Notes under the pieces: generated by a model | The model's input: the letters and a program-made list of their open reading frames with translations, nothing else | What the model was told of the DNA's origin: nothing | Databases searched by the model: none | In this document: positions 17,729 to 26,800 of the stretch, piece by piece | How the letters are laid out: every line of letters begins with the position of its first letter | Numbering within the stretch: the stretch's first letter is position 1 | NCBI GenBank assembly: GCA_900315145.1 | Contig: OMYE01000029.1 | Location: 1 to 33,309 of the forward strand | Direction of reading: 5' to 3' | Length of the DNA stretch: 33,309 bases | Source of the DNA: an uncultured Pseudomonadota bacterium | GTDB taxonomy: Bacteria > Pseudomonadota > Gammaproteobacteria > Enterobacterales > Succinivibrionaceae | Translations under genes and position numbers: made by a program

Positions 17729-18666
17729 TCAGCTTTATCATAAAAAAACTGGAATTACTGATACTCACCCTGTTTATTCTGACCATTATTCTTTTCTGGG
17801 TGCACGTACGCATCACCGGAACGGAAACAGACAGTATTATCCCTGAGTACTGGAACTATGCCGTCAGACTGATTACTTTAAACTTCGGTAACAGCAGTGT
17901 AAGCGGCATGCCTATAGTCGATGAAATAAAAATATTCTTCCCTCCGACCATTGAACTGCTGCTGCTCTCACTTATCAGCGCTTTCGTTGTCGGAGTACCT
18001 CTCGGTATCTTCGGCGGACTCAACCATCACAGCGGTTCCGACAAATGTATATATACCTTCTGTCTGCTGAGCACCTCCATACCGGTATACTGGAGTTCAC
18101 AGATTCTTATTCTGTTTTTCTGCGTATATATCAAAGCTCTGCCTACCACCGGAAATATCTCTCTGCTCTACGATGTTCCCAAGATGACAGGTTTTCCGAC
18201 CGTGGACGCACTGCTTACCGGAGACAGGAATATCATAATTGACATGCTGCAGCATATGGCTCTGCCGCTGTTCACCTTAAGCGTTATTCCGTGCGCCACA
18301 TTTGCCAGAATAGCTAGAAAATCAACTATAATCCTCACTCAGAAATACTTTATCAAGGCAGCATACTGCCGTGGCGAAAGCAAAATGAGCATCGGCATAC
18401 ATCACGTCATGCGCAGTATTCTTCCGGAAATAATCCAGCAGCTGAATATCATAATCTGTAACCTTTATTCAAGCTGTATTCTGGTAGAGGTTATCTTTGA
18501 ATGGCCGGGAACCGGGTTATGGATAACCCAGAGCATTAATAACTCAGACAGCAATATCATCGAGGCCACCACCTTTATTCTCGGCGGTATATTTCTGATT
18601 ATCAACATAACGCTTGATACTGCAAGTACACTGTTTATCAATCGTAATCTGCTGTCACACAGCTAG
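17725..18666 (+). CDS. sapB: Sap transporter permease SapB
   Basis: This is one of the two membrane subunits of the Sap ABC transporter. The product has 313 residues, near the usual 320. The N-terminal membrane segment starts at about 5, as in DppB/OppB-type permeases. FPPTIELLLLSLISAFVVGVPLGI leads the permease core. The coupling loop (EAA-like motif) is KAAYCRGESKMSIGIHHVMR followed by SILPEI, with the conserved Gly. VEVIFEWPGTGLW is a clear family signature. The ATG overlaps the sapA stop by four bases. The frame is intact although the ATPases downstream appear degenerate. Confidence 0.92.
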   Translation: MISFIIKKLELLILTLFILTIILFWVHVRITGTETDSIIPEYWNYAVRLITLNFGNSSVSGMPIVDEIKIFFPPTIELLLLSLISAFVVGVPLGIFGGLNHHSGSDKCIYTFCLLSTSIPVYWSSQILILFFCVYIKALPTTGNISLLYDVPKMTGFPTVDALLTGDRNIIIDMLQHMALPLFTLSVIPCATFARIARKSTIILTQKYFIKAAYCRGESKMSIGIHHVMRSILPEIIQQLNIIICNLYSSCILVEVIFEWPGTGLWITQSINNSDSNIIEATTFILGGIFLIINITLDTASTLFINRNLLSHS

Positions 18667-18686
18667 TATGTAAGGATAGTTTAACT

Positions 18687-19586
18687 ATGTTTGACCTGAA
18701 TCAACAGACGGAACAAATCCGGTCAGACCGGGCTCTCGGATGGCTGATTTACAAAAAAAGCACCACCGATGTCATAGGACTTTTCACTCTGGTAACCTGC
18801 ATAGTTCTAATCTACATAATGCCGCTTATTATTAACATTGATCCCCTTACCCAGAATTTCGCGGATCGTCTGCTGCCTCCTTCATGGGATGAACGTGGAC
18901 ATCTTAACCACTTTCTTGGAACTGATGAGTTCGGACGTGACTATCTGTCACGACTCGTAATCGGCGCCAGAAACACCACTCTTTACGCGGGAATTGCCAC
19001 TATCAGCTCAATGATTATCGGCCTCATTCTCGGTTTATCAAGCTGTCTCTCAAAACGACGTGCCCAGAAAAGCATTATTCATCACCTGTTCGATATTCTG
19101 TTCTCCATTCCGTCCATGCTGATAGCCCTTATTACTATCAGTATTCTCGGACCGAGTCTGCCACATGCAACTCTGGCAATTGCCATCTCCATGCTGCCGC
19201 GTTTTATTCACGAAATATATCATGCCGTTGAAGAAGAGCTCAGCAAAGAGTACATTGCCTCTGAGATAGCTGATGGAACCAACAGACTTCAGCTGTCATT
19301 CAATACGGTCATTCCGAACATATCAAATACCATCTGCTCAAACCTGTGTAACGGATTCTGTATTGCTATTATCGATATTGCCGCTGTCGGCTATTTGGGA
19401 TTCGGGGCTCAGGCACCGACACCTGAACTGGGCAGCATGCTTGCCTCAGGTATTGATATTATCTACATCAGTACCTCCAAGGCCTTCTTTCCCGGAATTG
19501 CCATGATTATCCTGCTTTCATCAATTCAGCTGGTGGGACATGGTATCTCCAGGGTTTTGGAAACAGGAGTAGACGATGCTACTTGA
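18687..19586 (+). CDS. sapC: Sap transporter permease SapC
   Basis: This is the second membrane subunit. The product has 299 residues, the usual length. HFLGTDEFGRDYLSRLVIGAR is the diagnostic motif of DppC/OppC/SapC permeases. ASEIADGTNRLQLSFNTVIP carries the coupling-loop Asp-Gly. AAVGYLGFGAQAPTPELGSML is the C-terminal family signature. AAGGAT lies 10 bases before the ATG. The gene starts 20 bases after sapB and overlaps sapD by 11 bases. Confidence 0.93.
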   Translation: MFDLNQQTEQIRSDRALGWLIYKKSTTDVIGLFTLVTCIVLIYIMPLIINIDPLTQNFADRLLPPSWDERGHLNHFLGTDEFGRDYLSRLVIGARNTTLYAGIATISSMIIGLILGLSSCLSKRRAQKSIIHHLFDILFSIPSMLIALITISILGPSLPHATLAIAISMLPRFIHEIYHAVEEELSKEYIASEIADGTNRLQLSFNTVIPNISNTICSNLCNGFCIAIIDIAAVGYLGFGAQAPTPELGSMLASGIDIIYISTSKAFFPGIAMIILLSSIQLVGHGISRVLETGVDDAT

Positions 19587-20577
19587 TATCAGAAATCTGT
19601 CCATCATGCTACGCATGGAAACGGAATACCTGCAGGTATGTAAAGGAGTTGATCTATCGATTAATGAAGGGGAAATATGCAGTCTAGTGGGTAGCTCCGG
19701 ATCCGGGAAAAGTATTATCATCAAAGCGATTATGGGAATGTACGGTCATGACATGAAGGTTACAGTCGATAACTTCCGTTTTATGAACTGTGACTTAACC
19801 AATGTTGACGTCAATACCAGAAGAAAAATTCTAAGCAGGGAAATCGCCATTATATTTCAGGAGGCCAGGGCAAGTCTGGATCCTGCTCTTCCGGTAGGTA
19901 CTCAGATGAAAAACTCTCTAAGCTACAGAAGCTTCGACGACAAATGGTACCGGCTGCCATTCTGGAAAAACCGCACCATTAACAATGTACTGCATAAGGT
20001 AGGTATCAAGGATACCAAAATAATTCTCCGTTCCCTCCCTCATCAGCTTTCAGAAATTCTCTGTCAGAAAATAATTATTGCCATGGCTCTCGCCCGCAAA
20101 CCTAAACTGCTGATTGCCGATTCCCCGATAAGCGGCATGACCAGTTCATCCCAGCTGCAGATTCTGAAACTGTTTCACAGCTATGCTGAAAACCAGAAAG
20201 GGACACTTCTCTATATAACCAATGACCTGGGACCGGCCTCCAATCTTATGGACACCATAAAAATGCTATACTGCGGCAAAATTGTTGAAAGCGGCTCTAA
20301 GGAACAGGTTATAAACAACCCGCACCACCCTTTCACCCAGTCCATGATTAATGCCATTCCGGACTTTAACAGACAGCAGAAAATCAAAACAAGATTTGAT
20401 GTTTTAGGAGGAGACCCTCCTGAATTCACCAGAACACCAATCGGCTGTCCGTTAGGCCCGAGATGTCCCTACGCAGACAAGGAATGCAACTCCATGCCTC
20501 CGATTACCAAGGTAAAAAACGGATATTTTCGTTGCTACTACCCTCTAAACATGGAGAAAGACAGTGAGCTCAAATAA
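19576..20577 (+). CDS. sapD: SapD-like ABC ATPase lacking the catalytic Glu and switch His
   Basis: SapD is one of the two ATPase subunits; in E. coli it also supports potassium uptake by Trk. The product has 333 residues, like E. coli SapD. Walker A (GSSGSGKS, 39-46) and the Q-loop (IIFQEARASLDP) are intact. The signature region is weak (HQLSEILCQKIIIAMALA), as in E. coli SapD (LTEGECQKVMIA). Walker B reads LLIADSPIS, so the catalytic Glu of ADEP is Ser183. The H-loop reads ITNDLG, so the usual His is Asn216. These two changes should block or greatly slow ATP hydrolysis while leaving ATP binding possible. The C-terminal domain keeps PIGCPLGPRCPYADKEC and NMEKD. The ATG lies inside the end of sapC. 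Confidence 0.9.
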   Translation: MLLDIRNLSIMLRMETEYLQVCKGVDLSINEGEICSLVGSSGSGKSIIIKAIMGMYGHDMKVTVDNFRFMNCDLTNVDVNTRRKILSREIAIIFQEARASLDPALPVGTQMKNSLSYRSFDDKWYRLPFWKNRTINNVLHKVGIKDTKIILRSLPHQLSEILCQKIIIAMALARKPKLLIADSPISGMTSSSQLQILKLFHSYAENQKGTLLYITNDLGPASNLMDTIKMLYCGKIVESGSKEQVINNPHHPFTQSMINAIPDFNRQQKIKTRFDVLGGDPPEFTRTPIGCPLGPRCPYADKECNSMPPITKVKNGYFRCYYPLNMEKDSELK

Positions 20578-21315
20578 CAGCACCAGACGAAACAATCTTC
20601 TAGAGGTGAATAACGTAAGTGTTACCTATTCCTCCAGAAAGTACCTGTTCTTTAAGCAGAAACAGCATATTCTGACTGATATAAACTTCACCCTGAACCG
20701 GGAACAGACCCTGGTGATAACCGGTGATGCCGGCTCCGGAAAAACCACACTGTTAAAGCTGCTGACAAATCCATACATTAAGCATTCCGGTGAAATTATG
20801 GTACACGGCAAACCCCTCAGTCACTTCAGCCGTAGAAACCGGGTACACTTCATACGTATGCTGCCGACAGATCACTCCAGTGCCGTTAATCCGCACAAAA
20901 AAGTTAACTTTATTCTGGAGCAGCCTCTCAGAATGAACAGCGACTACTCCGCCATACAGCGTGAATACCGCATTGATAGAATTCTGGAACTGGTCGGTCT
21001 TTCCTCCAATATTAAAAGTCTCTATCCTGGTTACTGCTGGTGGATGCCAATATTGAAAAACTTGACGCACAACTGCGTTCCCACTGCCTGAACCTTTTTA
21101 TGGATCAGCAGAAGGAGCACGGCATGGCACTGATTATATGTCTGAATGACTTCGGGCTAATCAAACATATTGCCGATAAAATTCTTATTTTAAGCCAGGG
21201 ACGTCAGGAGGATTACGGCAATGCCAAATTCATCATTTCCCAGCCGCAGAAGGATATCACCAAACGTCTGATTCAGGATTATAACAACGAGTACCGGATA
21301 AGACCGGGGATTTAA
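20564..21315 (+). pseudogene. sapF: sapF, broken by an internal deletion and frameshift
   Basis: The second Sap ATPase starts at a GTG overlapping the end of sapD, with GGAG 7 bases upstream. Walker A is present (GDAGSGKT, 54-61). The Q-loop Gln appears replaced (MLPTDHSSAVNP, where E. coli has MIFQDPSTSLNP). After SLYPG (about 21030) the frame runs into unrelated residues and stops at 21091. Another frame continues the homology: LLLVDANIEKLD (the Walker B region, catalytic Glu replaced by Ala), then LNLF and ALIICLNDFGLIKHIADKILIL (H-loop His replaced by Asp), up to 21315. The roughly 20 residues expected between, holding the ABC signature, are missing. A deletion of about 60 bases that is not a multiple of three explains this. 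It could also be an assembly error, but the other lost residues argue for real decay. Confidence 0.85.
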
Positions 21316-21462
21316 CAGCCGCTGCTGACAGAGCTTACAAGTCCCACCTTTCCGGACACCTTATATCTCCGGAAGAATTTCTCCATGGCGTGCACAGCCA
21401 CACAGATCCGGCATTTTTAAGATATTCATTATTTTTATAATCCTCAGAAGTTAACAATTATA
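21316..21462. other. Region after sapF with a weak hairpin
   Basis: No gene is seen. Perfect 7-bp arms TTCCGGA (21350-21356) and TCCGGAA (21368-21374) could form a hairpin after the sap operon, without a T-run. I see no clear intrinsic terminator for sap here. Confidence 0.35.
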
Positions 21463-21491
21463 TTGAATTATTTTTTTATTCAATGTAACAT
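21463..21491 (+). promoter_or_regulatory. Candidate promoter of the 17-codon ORF and rtcB-prfH
   Basis: TTGAAT (21463-21468) and TAACAT (21486-21491) are 17 bases apart, each matching four of six consensus positions. A 9-base word, GACAGTTAA (21496-21504), follows at the expected start point and recurs inside the palindrome at 21575-21588. The same stretch can fold as ATTGAAT/ATTCAAT. This is a weak computational-style call made by eye. Confidence 0.35.
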
Positions 21492-21546
21492 AGCAGACAG
21501 TTAAAATTTAACCGGTAGTTATTGTCAGTTTTAAGGAGGGAAAAAA

Positions 21547-21600
21547 ATGAGTATCGCTTTATCAATCCGTAACGGACAGTTAACTGTCGAAAAGATTTAA
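21547..21600 (+). CDS. Candidate 17-residue small ORF with a near-perfect ribosome-binding site
   Basis: AAGGAGG at 21533-21539 stands 7 bases before an ATG that encodes MSIALSIRNGQLTVEKI and then stops. This is the strongest ribosome-binding site in the plus-strand half of the window, which argues that translation starts here. A perfect 14-bp palindrome, GACAGTTAACTGTC, lies within the ORF (21575-21588). A hairpin with a T-run follows about 30 bases after the stop. The peptide has no family I recognise. It could be a leader peptide for control of rtcB-prfH, or an independent small protein. Confidence 0.5.
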   Translation: MSIALSIRNGQLTVEKI

Positions 21601-21629
21601 GTTTCAGAACCGGTTCCGGATGTCCCCGC

Positions 21630-21669
21630 AACACACTGTATCTTAAGTTAAATCCTTTGGTGTGTTTTT
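21630..21669 (+). terminator. Weak intrinsic terminator or attenuator after the small ORF
   Basis: Arms AACACAC (21630-21636) and GTGTGTT (21660-21666) with a 23-base loop are followed by a T-run ending at 21669. The large loop makes it weak alone. Placed between the small ORF and rtcB, it could work as an attenuator. Confidence 0.45.
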
Positions 21670-21890
21670 AATTCAGAATCGTTTTAAATTCTGCATAACA
21701 TTCTCAGCCCGTCTTGAGAACGTCATTACTTACATCCTTTCTCTTCAGAACAGCTGTATGCTTTTCTGATTCTTCTTGTGTTTCCTGTCCGCTTCACTAA
21801 TCTCCCGATAATTCCATTTTGCCGCAGTATTCTGAGTCACCAGCTCTGCTGTTCTCTCATTACCATGCGGCACAGTTACAGGATTCTTTT

Positions 21891-23039
21891 ATGAAAACTA
21901 TAAGCGGAAGTAAAAACACCGCAATCGTCTACACGACCTCCAACCGGGATACAATGATTGACAGCTATGCCGTCAGTCAGATTGAAAACCTGTGTTCACT
22001 TGATGTTCTTAAAAACTCCAAAATTCGTATTATGCCGGATGTCCACGCCGGAAAAGTCTGTCCTATAGGCTTTACAGCCACTCTACAAAACGGGATTATG
22101 CCGATATTAATAGGAATTGATATCGGTTGCGGTATCAGCATTATGAGGATTACCCGAGGCAGGCCTGACTGGAACAGGCTTGATTCCGTCATCAGAGAAC
22201 AGATTCCTTCTGGTTCATCTATACGGCAGAAAATCTCAGTTTTTGCCAAAGACTTCGGATACAACGCTCTCGTCTGCAGCAGACATATCCGGAAACAGAA
22301 GGCGGAACTTTCTCTCGGTACGCTCGGTGGCGGCAATCACTTCATTGAAGTTGACGAATGTGACGGCGAACTGTTTCTCAGTGTACACAGCGGCAGCCGT
22401 CATTTAGGCAAAGAAGTGTTTGAACACTACACGTCGGCAGGCCAGAAAATTCTCCGGGAACAGGGAATCAATGTTCCGTATGAGCTTACCTGGATTGAAG
22501 GTAAACTGATGGAGGACTACCTTAATGATGTTTCCATAACGCAGAATTTCGCCCGGCTCAACCGGGAAATAATTCTGAATGAAATAATGAAAGGGATGAA
22601 ATGGAAAGGTGAACTGCTACTGTCATGCTGCCACAATTACATAGATTTCGATCCGGAAGTCATTGCAACACTGGGATCCCCGGTAATTCGGAAGGGAGCC
22701 ATTTCAGCTAAAGCCGGAGAGACTGTTGCCATTCCCGTCAATATGAGAGACGGCATCATTATAGCTGAAGGCCTCGGCAACACTGAGTGGAACTGTTCGG
22801 CGCCACATGGTTCCGGAAGAATTTTAAAACGCACGGAGGTAAAAAATCATATCACCTTGAGCAGTTTTAAAAAGCAGATGCAAGGCATATACACCGGATG
22901 CATAAGTTCAGCAACCCTTGACGAGGCTCCGGACGCCTACAGGGGAATACAGGAGATAGCGGAGGCTATCGGAGAAACTGTAAGGATAACAAAGATTCTG
23001 CGTCCGGTATACAGCTATAAGGCCGGAGCCGAAAACTAA
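21891..23039 (+). CDS. rtcB: RtcB-family RNA ligase (PrfH-associated type)
   Basis: RtcB joins RNA 2',3'-cyclic-phosphate (or 3'-phosphate) ends to 5'-OH ends using GTP and manganese. From the ATG at 21891 the product has 382 residues, the short form found next to prfH. Motifs in order: KIRIMPDVHAGKVCPIG, GIDIGCG with metal-binding Cys80, LGTLGGGNHFIEVD, LSVHSGSRHLGK, CCHNYIDF, and SAPHGSGR with the guanylated His306. An in-frame ATG at 21819 would add 24 residues unlike the family. The 21891 start gives the usual beginning (MKTISGSKNTAIVYT) and has AGGA 8 bases upstream. prfH follows after 18 bases. No archease or RtcA gene is present. Confidence 0.94.
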   Translation: MKTISGSKNTAIVYTTSNRDTMIDSYAVSQIENLCSLDVLKNSKIRIMPDVHAGKVCPIGFTATLQNGIMPILIGIDIGCGISIMRITRGRPDWNRLDSVIREQIPSGSSIRQKISVFAKDFGYNALVCSRHIRKQKAELSLGTLGGGNHFIEVDECDGELFLSVHSGSRHLGKEVFEHYTSAGQKILREQGINVPYELTWIEGKLMEDYLNDVSITQNFARLNREIILNEIMKGMKWKGELLLSCCHNYIDFDPEVIATLGSPVIRKGAISAKAGETVAIPVNMRDGIIIAEGLGNTEWNCSAPHGSGRILKRTEVKNHITLSSFKKQMQGIYTGCISSATLDEAPDAYRGIQEIAEAIGETVRITKILRPVYSYKAGAEN

Positions 23040-23057
23040 CACGGAAGGTAATAAAAT

Positions 23058-23648
23058 ATGCTTATTCAAATCAGTTCCGGTCAGGGACCGGCGGAATGCG
23101 AACTTGCTGTAGCCATGTTCGTTGAAAGTATTATGACGGAATTCAAAGGTCTCACTCTGGTTGAGTCCAGGTCAGGACGGAATAAAAACTGTCTCTGTTC
23201 GGCAACTCTCAGAACCGATGATGATCTCTCATTTCTTGTAGGAAGTGTCCTCTGGATATGCAGAAGTCCCTTCAGGCCGAACCACAAAAGAAAAAACTGG
23301 TTCATCGATGTGAGTGTTATTCCGGAAACGGTACAGATTCCTAAAGACGGAGCAATCCGCTTTGAAAGATTCCATGCCGGCGGTAACGGAGGACAGAACG
23401 TTAACAAGGTGGAAACCGGTGTAAGACTTACGCATATTCCAACCGGTATCGTGGTGACCTCTACTGCCGAAAGGACTCAGGAGCTTAACCGCAGGGATGC
23501 CATGAAAAAACTCGAGATACAGTTGAATCAGCGTCAGTCTGAAGCGGAAGCCAACCAGAAAAACAAGGCCTGGATAGTTCACTACAGGCTTCAGAGAGGT
23601 AATCCCGTGAGATCTTATCAAGGAAGGGAATTCAAACGGATAAAATAG
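23058..23648 (+). CDS. prfH: Peptide chain release factor homologue PrfH
   Basis: PrfH is a release-factor relative with the GGQ domain but no codon-recognition domain. In E. coli strains carrying the rtcB2-prfH pair, it releases the peptide from ribosomes whose 16S rRNA was cut at the decoding centre, and RtcB then reseals the RNA. The product has 196 residues. The GGQ loop is FHAGGNGGQNVNKVETGVR (GGQ at 111-113), followed by the basic helical part ERTQELNRRDAMKKLE and a C-terminus ending RSYQGREFKRIK. The N-terminal part (about 1-90) is the PrfH-specific domain. GGAAGG lies about 10 bases before the ATG. It is co-directional with rtcB and ends at a strong terminator. Confidence 0.95.
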   Translation: MLIQISSGQGPAECELAVAMFVESIMTEFKGLTLVESRSGRNKNCLCSATLRTDDDLSFLVGSVLWICRSPFRPNHKRKNWFIDVSVIPETVQIPKDGAIRFERFHAGGNGGQNVNKVETGVRLTHIPTGIVVTSTAERTQELNRRDAMKKLEIQLNQRQSEAEANQKNKAWIVHYRLQRGNPVRSYQGREFKRIK

Positions 23649-23745
23649 TTTCCTTATAGCATAACCTCCGGTGTTATATCCCAGGCAGCGTAAAAAACGC
23701 TGATGCTCCACTGTAGTCATAGGCTAAGTGCGAAAACAGAGACAT

Positions 23746-23782
23746 AAAAACGGGCTGTGTAATTAACACCGTCCGTTTTTTT
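23746..23782 (+). terminator. Intrinsic terminator of rtcB-prfH
   Basis: Outer arms AAAACGG (23747-23753) and CCGTTTT (23773-23779) continue inward through GTGT/ACAC with one mismatch and one G-U pair. Seven T follow the stem. It lies about 100 bases after the prfH stop. Confidence 0.88.
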
Positions 23783-23873
23783 GAAGCAGTTGCCGGCAGC
23801 ATTCATACCTGCCCGGCAAAAGCCGGCCACAGCATCCTCTGACCGGTACTATTTCCTGATAATAAGCGTTAAG

Positions 23874-26800
23874 TTATCCGGCATCTTTGCTGCTAAGGCA
23901 GACAGCCATATGGTAATCCTCACGTTTCTTGACACTCAGAGAGAACATGAGACAGGCGGTACTATGTCCTTTTTCAAGCATATGGAAGTCAACAAACATC
24001 TGAATTCCGGTTCGGGAATCCTGAAGCAACGCCTCACGATCAAGAGCCTTTTTAACCTTTTCCCGTTGCTTACCATCAGTTATTTTAGCCAGAAAAAGAG
24101 ACTCCACATCGACGAAGAAATCTTCACCTTCCCTGCTGACGGCATACCCGCCGGAATTGTCAACGGCCAGTTCAATATACCTGCAGGAAACCATATCAAT
24201 ATAGTATATGTTCTTCAAACCATTTTGGACATCAGAACCCAGGGCATCATAATCCTTTTTAAATGCCGGAACGATTTCAACATGTCTGCCCCTGCGTTCA
24301 GTCAGGAATCTGTTGAATTCTTCTGCCGGAACAGGTTTGGAGAAATAATACCCCTGAACATATTCACAACCCATTGCTTTCAGAGACAGCATCTGATCCT
24401 CGGTCTCAACACCCTCAGCAATAACGGAAAGATTCAGGTATTCGGCAATCTCCAGAATAATCTCCAGCAGACGGACATCCTTTTTCTGATTGGCAAAGGC
24501 ATTGCGTACCAGACTCATATCAAGTTTCAGTGCATCTATGGATATATTGGTCAGCATCCCCAGTGATGAATAACCGGTACCGAAATCATCCATCTCAATA
24601 CGGAATCCCCTGCCGTCATCCCGCAGATCTTTTGCGGTTGACACCACCTGTACAGAATCATCTGCATAGGCTGACTCCGTAATCTCGAGAACCAGGTCAT
24701 CAGTTGAAAGTTTGTTATCCCGCAGAATATCCATAAAAATACCTTTAAGATTAGGCGTCAGCATATCTATACGGGAAACGTTTACGGAAACCGGAACAGA
24801 ATAACCGAATTCATTCTTCCAGGCTCTTATCTGGGCTCCTACTTCTCGCCACACGTACTTATCCAGTTCGATTATGAGTCCACATTCCTCCAGAAGAGGA
24901 ATGAATACGACCGGACTTATCATCCCCATCTCGGGATGAATCCATCTCACCAGAGCCTCGGCACTGTAAAGGATAGGATTATCAAAGCGGATGTCAAATT
25001 TTGGCTGATAAAACACCTTGAAATCCCTGTTATCTATAGACTTATGAAAATCCTCCAGCAGTCTTTCCTTGTTGACTACGGTCTGATGCATTTCAGCATT
25101 ATATACACCGATGAAATTTAAAAAGCCGTTCTTAACGCTGTTTGCCGCCATAATAGCCCGGTCAAAACGTTGCTCCACCTCAAGATTTCTATCAACATTA
25201 GGATATATCCCCATGCGCAGCCATACTCTGCCGGCAGTGAGATTTGCTGCGCCGTTCATAACGGATATTTTCTCAAAAAATTCACTGTAGCTGTCCTGAT
25301 GCTGGCAGTACAGAAGGAAGACGTCTGACTCCTTGCGGCAGCATACGGCACTTATTTCACCTGAGTACTCTCTTATCTTGGAGCCGACAATCTTCAGAAC
25401 ACCATCACCGTATTTTCTACCGTGACGCTCGTTAATCATATGAAAGTGATTAATGTCCACAACCAGGGCATCCATGGAATAATCTTCGTAATGTTTGTCA
25501 AACATCCGGACATAACGTTTGAAGTACTCGAAGTTATAAAGACCTGTGATACTGTCACGTTCTGTATTCTTGATGGTATCACGATCTTCATAAAGCTCGA
25601 TGCACTTGGTTATACGTGCCAGAATTATTTCCTTTGCCGGATAAGGCTTCTGCAGATAGTCAACAGCTCCAAGATTAAGACACTCCACTTCAGTCCCCTG
25701 CTCGGCGGTAAGCACAATAACCGGAATTCTGCTGTATTCACTGTTATTAGTCATCTTACGCAAAACATCAATACCGCTCATTTTCGGCAGTTGGAGATCC
25801 AGCAGAACCATAGCTATAACCTCGCTATACTGCTGAATCTTTTTAAGAGCCTCAATACCGTCCTCGGCATAGAGCAGTTCATAACTGTCCTGCAGCATAT
25901 TCCCGAGAATTTTCCGGTTGATAAGTTCATCATCAACTATCAGAATATACTTTTTAATGCTGATAGCAGCAAGTTCACTGTCCCGTTTATTTTCAGCATC
26001 AGCATCGGCATCGTCATCATTGAGTAATCCTGCAAGGAGCTTTTTATTCTCATACATCATGTCATTGGCACGGATGAACACTTCATTAACGCTTACATCC
26101 ACATTAGGCACATAGTCGGATAATCCTCCGGCAACTACCACTCCGCCGTTTTTAATATGAGTAACCGATCTGCTGTAGATTCTGCTCATCAGATTCTTGC
26201 GCTCATTGTAGTCACTGCCTACCAGTATCAGTACAAATACATCACTGTTAACTCTGTATATCGTGCTGTGTTTAAATATGGAGGACAACATTAAACAGGC
26301 ATTTCTGACATATTCATCACCAGCCTTTCTGCCGAGACTTGCCAGTATTTTCTTCATATTGCATATATTGAATACCGCCAGTGAAAAAGCCCCCAGTGCG
26401 CCGTCCTGAAGAGACTGATCAAGTTTTGCCTCCCGCTTTATATAAGCCTTCTTACTCATTGCTCCGGATACCGGATCGGTATGAGCCATCATATTAGAGT
26501 GACGTGAACGGGCCGTCATATATATATGATTGACCATCATTATTACGAAGGCTGTGATAAACATAGCTATGGCCAGCGCCACCGATCTTGTACCGTTATT
26601 CTCCAGCCCGTTGATCTTATCTTTGATAAAACTGCTGACATTCCCCTTACCGGCAAATTCTTTCAGGTAATCATCAATCTGCTGAAAAATTATGTTGTTG
26701 TGCGAAAGGATATTCTGCCACATCCACACCATATCGATAAGAAGAGCAAATGACAGCAATGCCACCCACGCAAAATGGGTACTGCCGAAAATATTCTCCC

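Noticed and set aside
21040-21315. A separate small gene starting at GTG
   Set aside because: Its sequence continues the SapF homology from the Walker B region onward, and homology extends upstream of the GTG in the same frame, so it is the 3' part of the broken sapF.
23781-24566. Plus-strand open frame of 261 codons
   Set aside because: Almost entirely antisense to the well-supported EAL and tail domains of the permease fusion.
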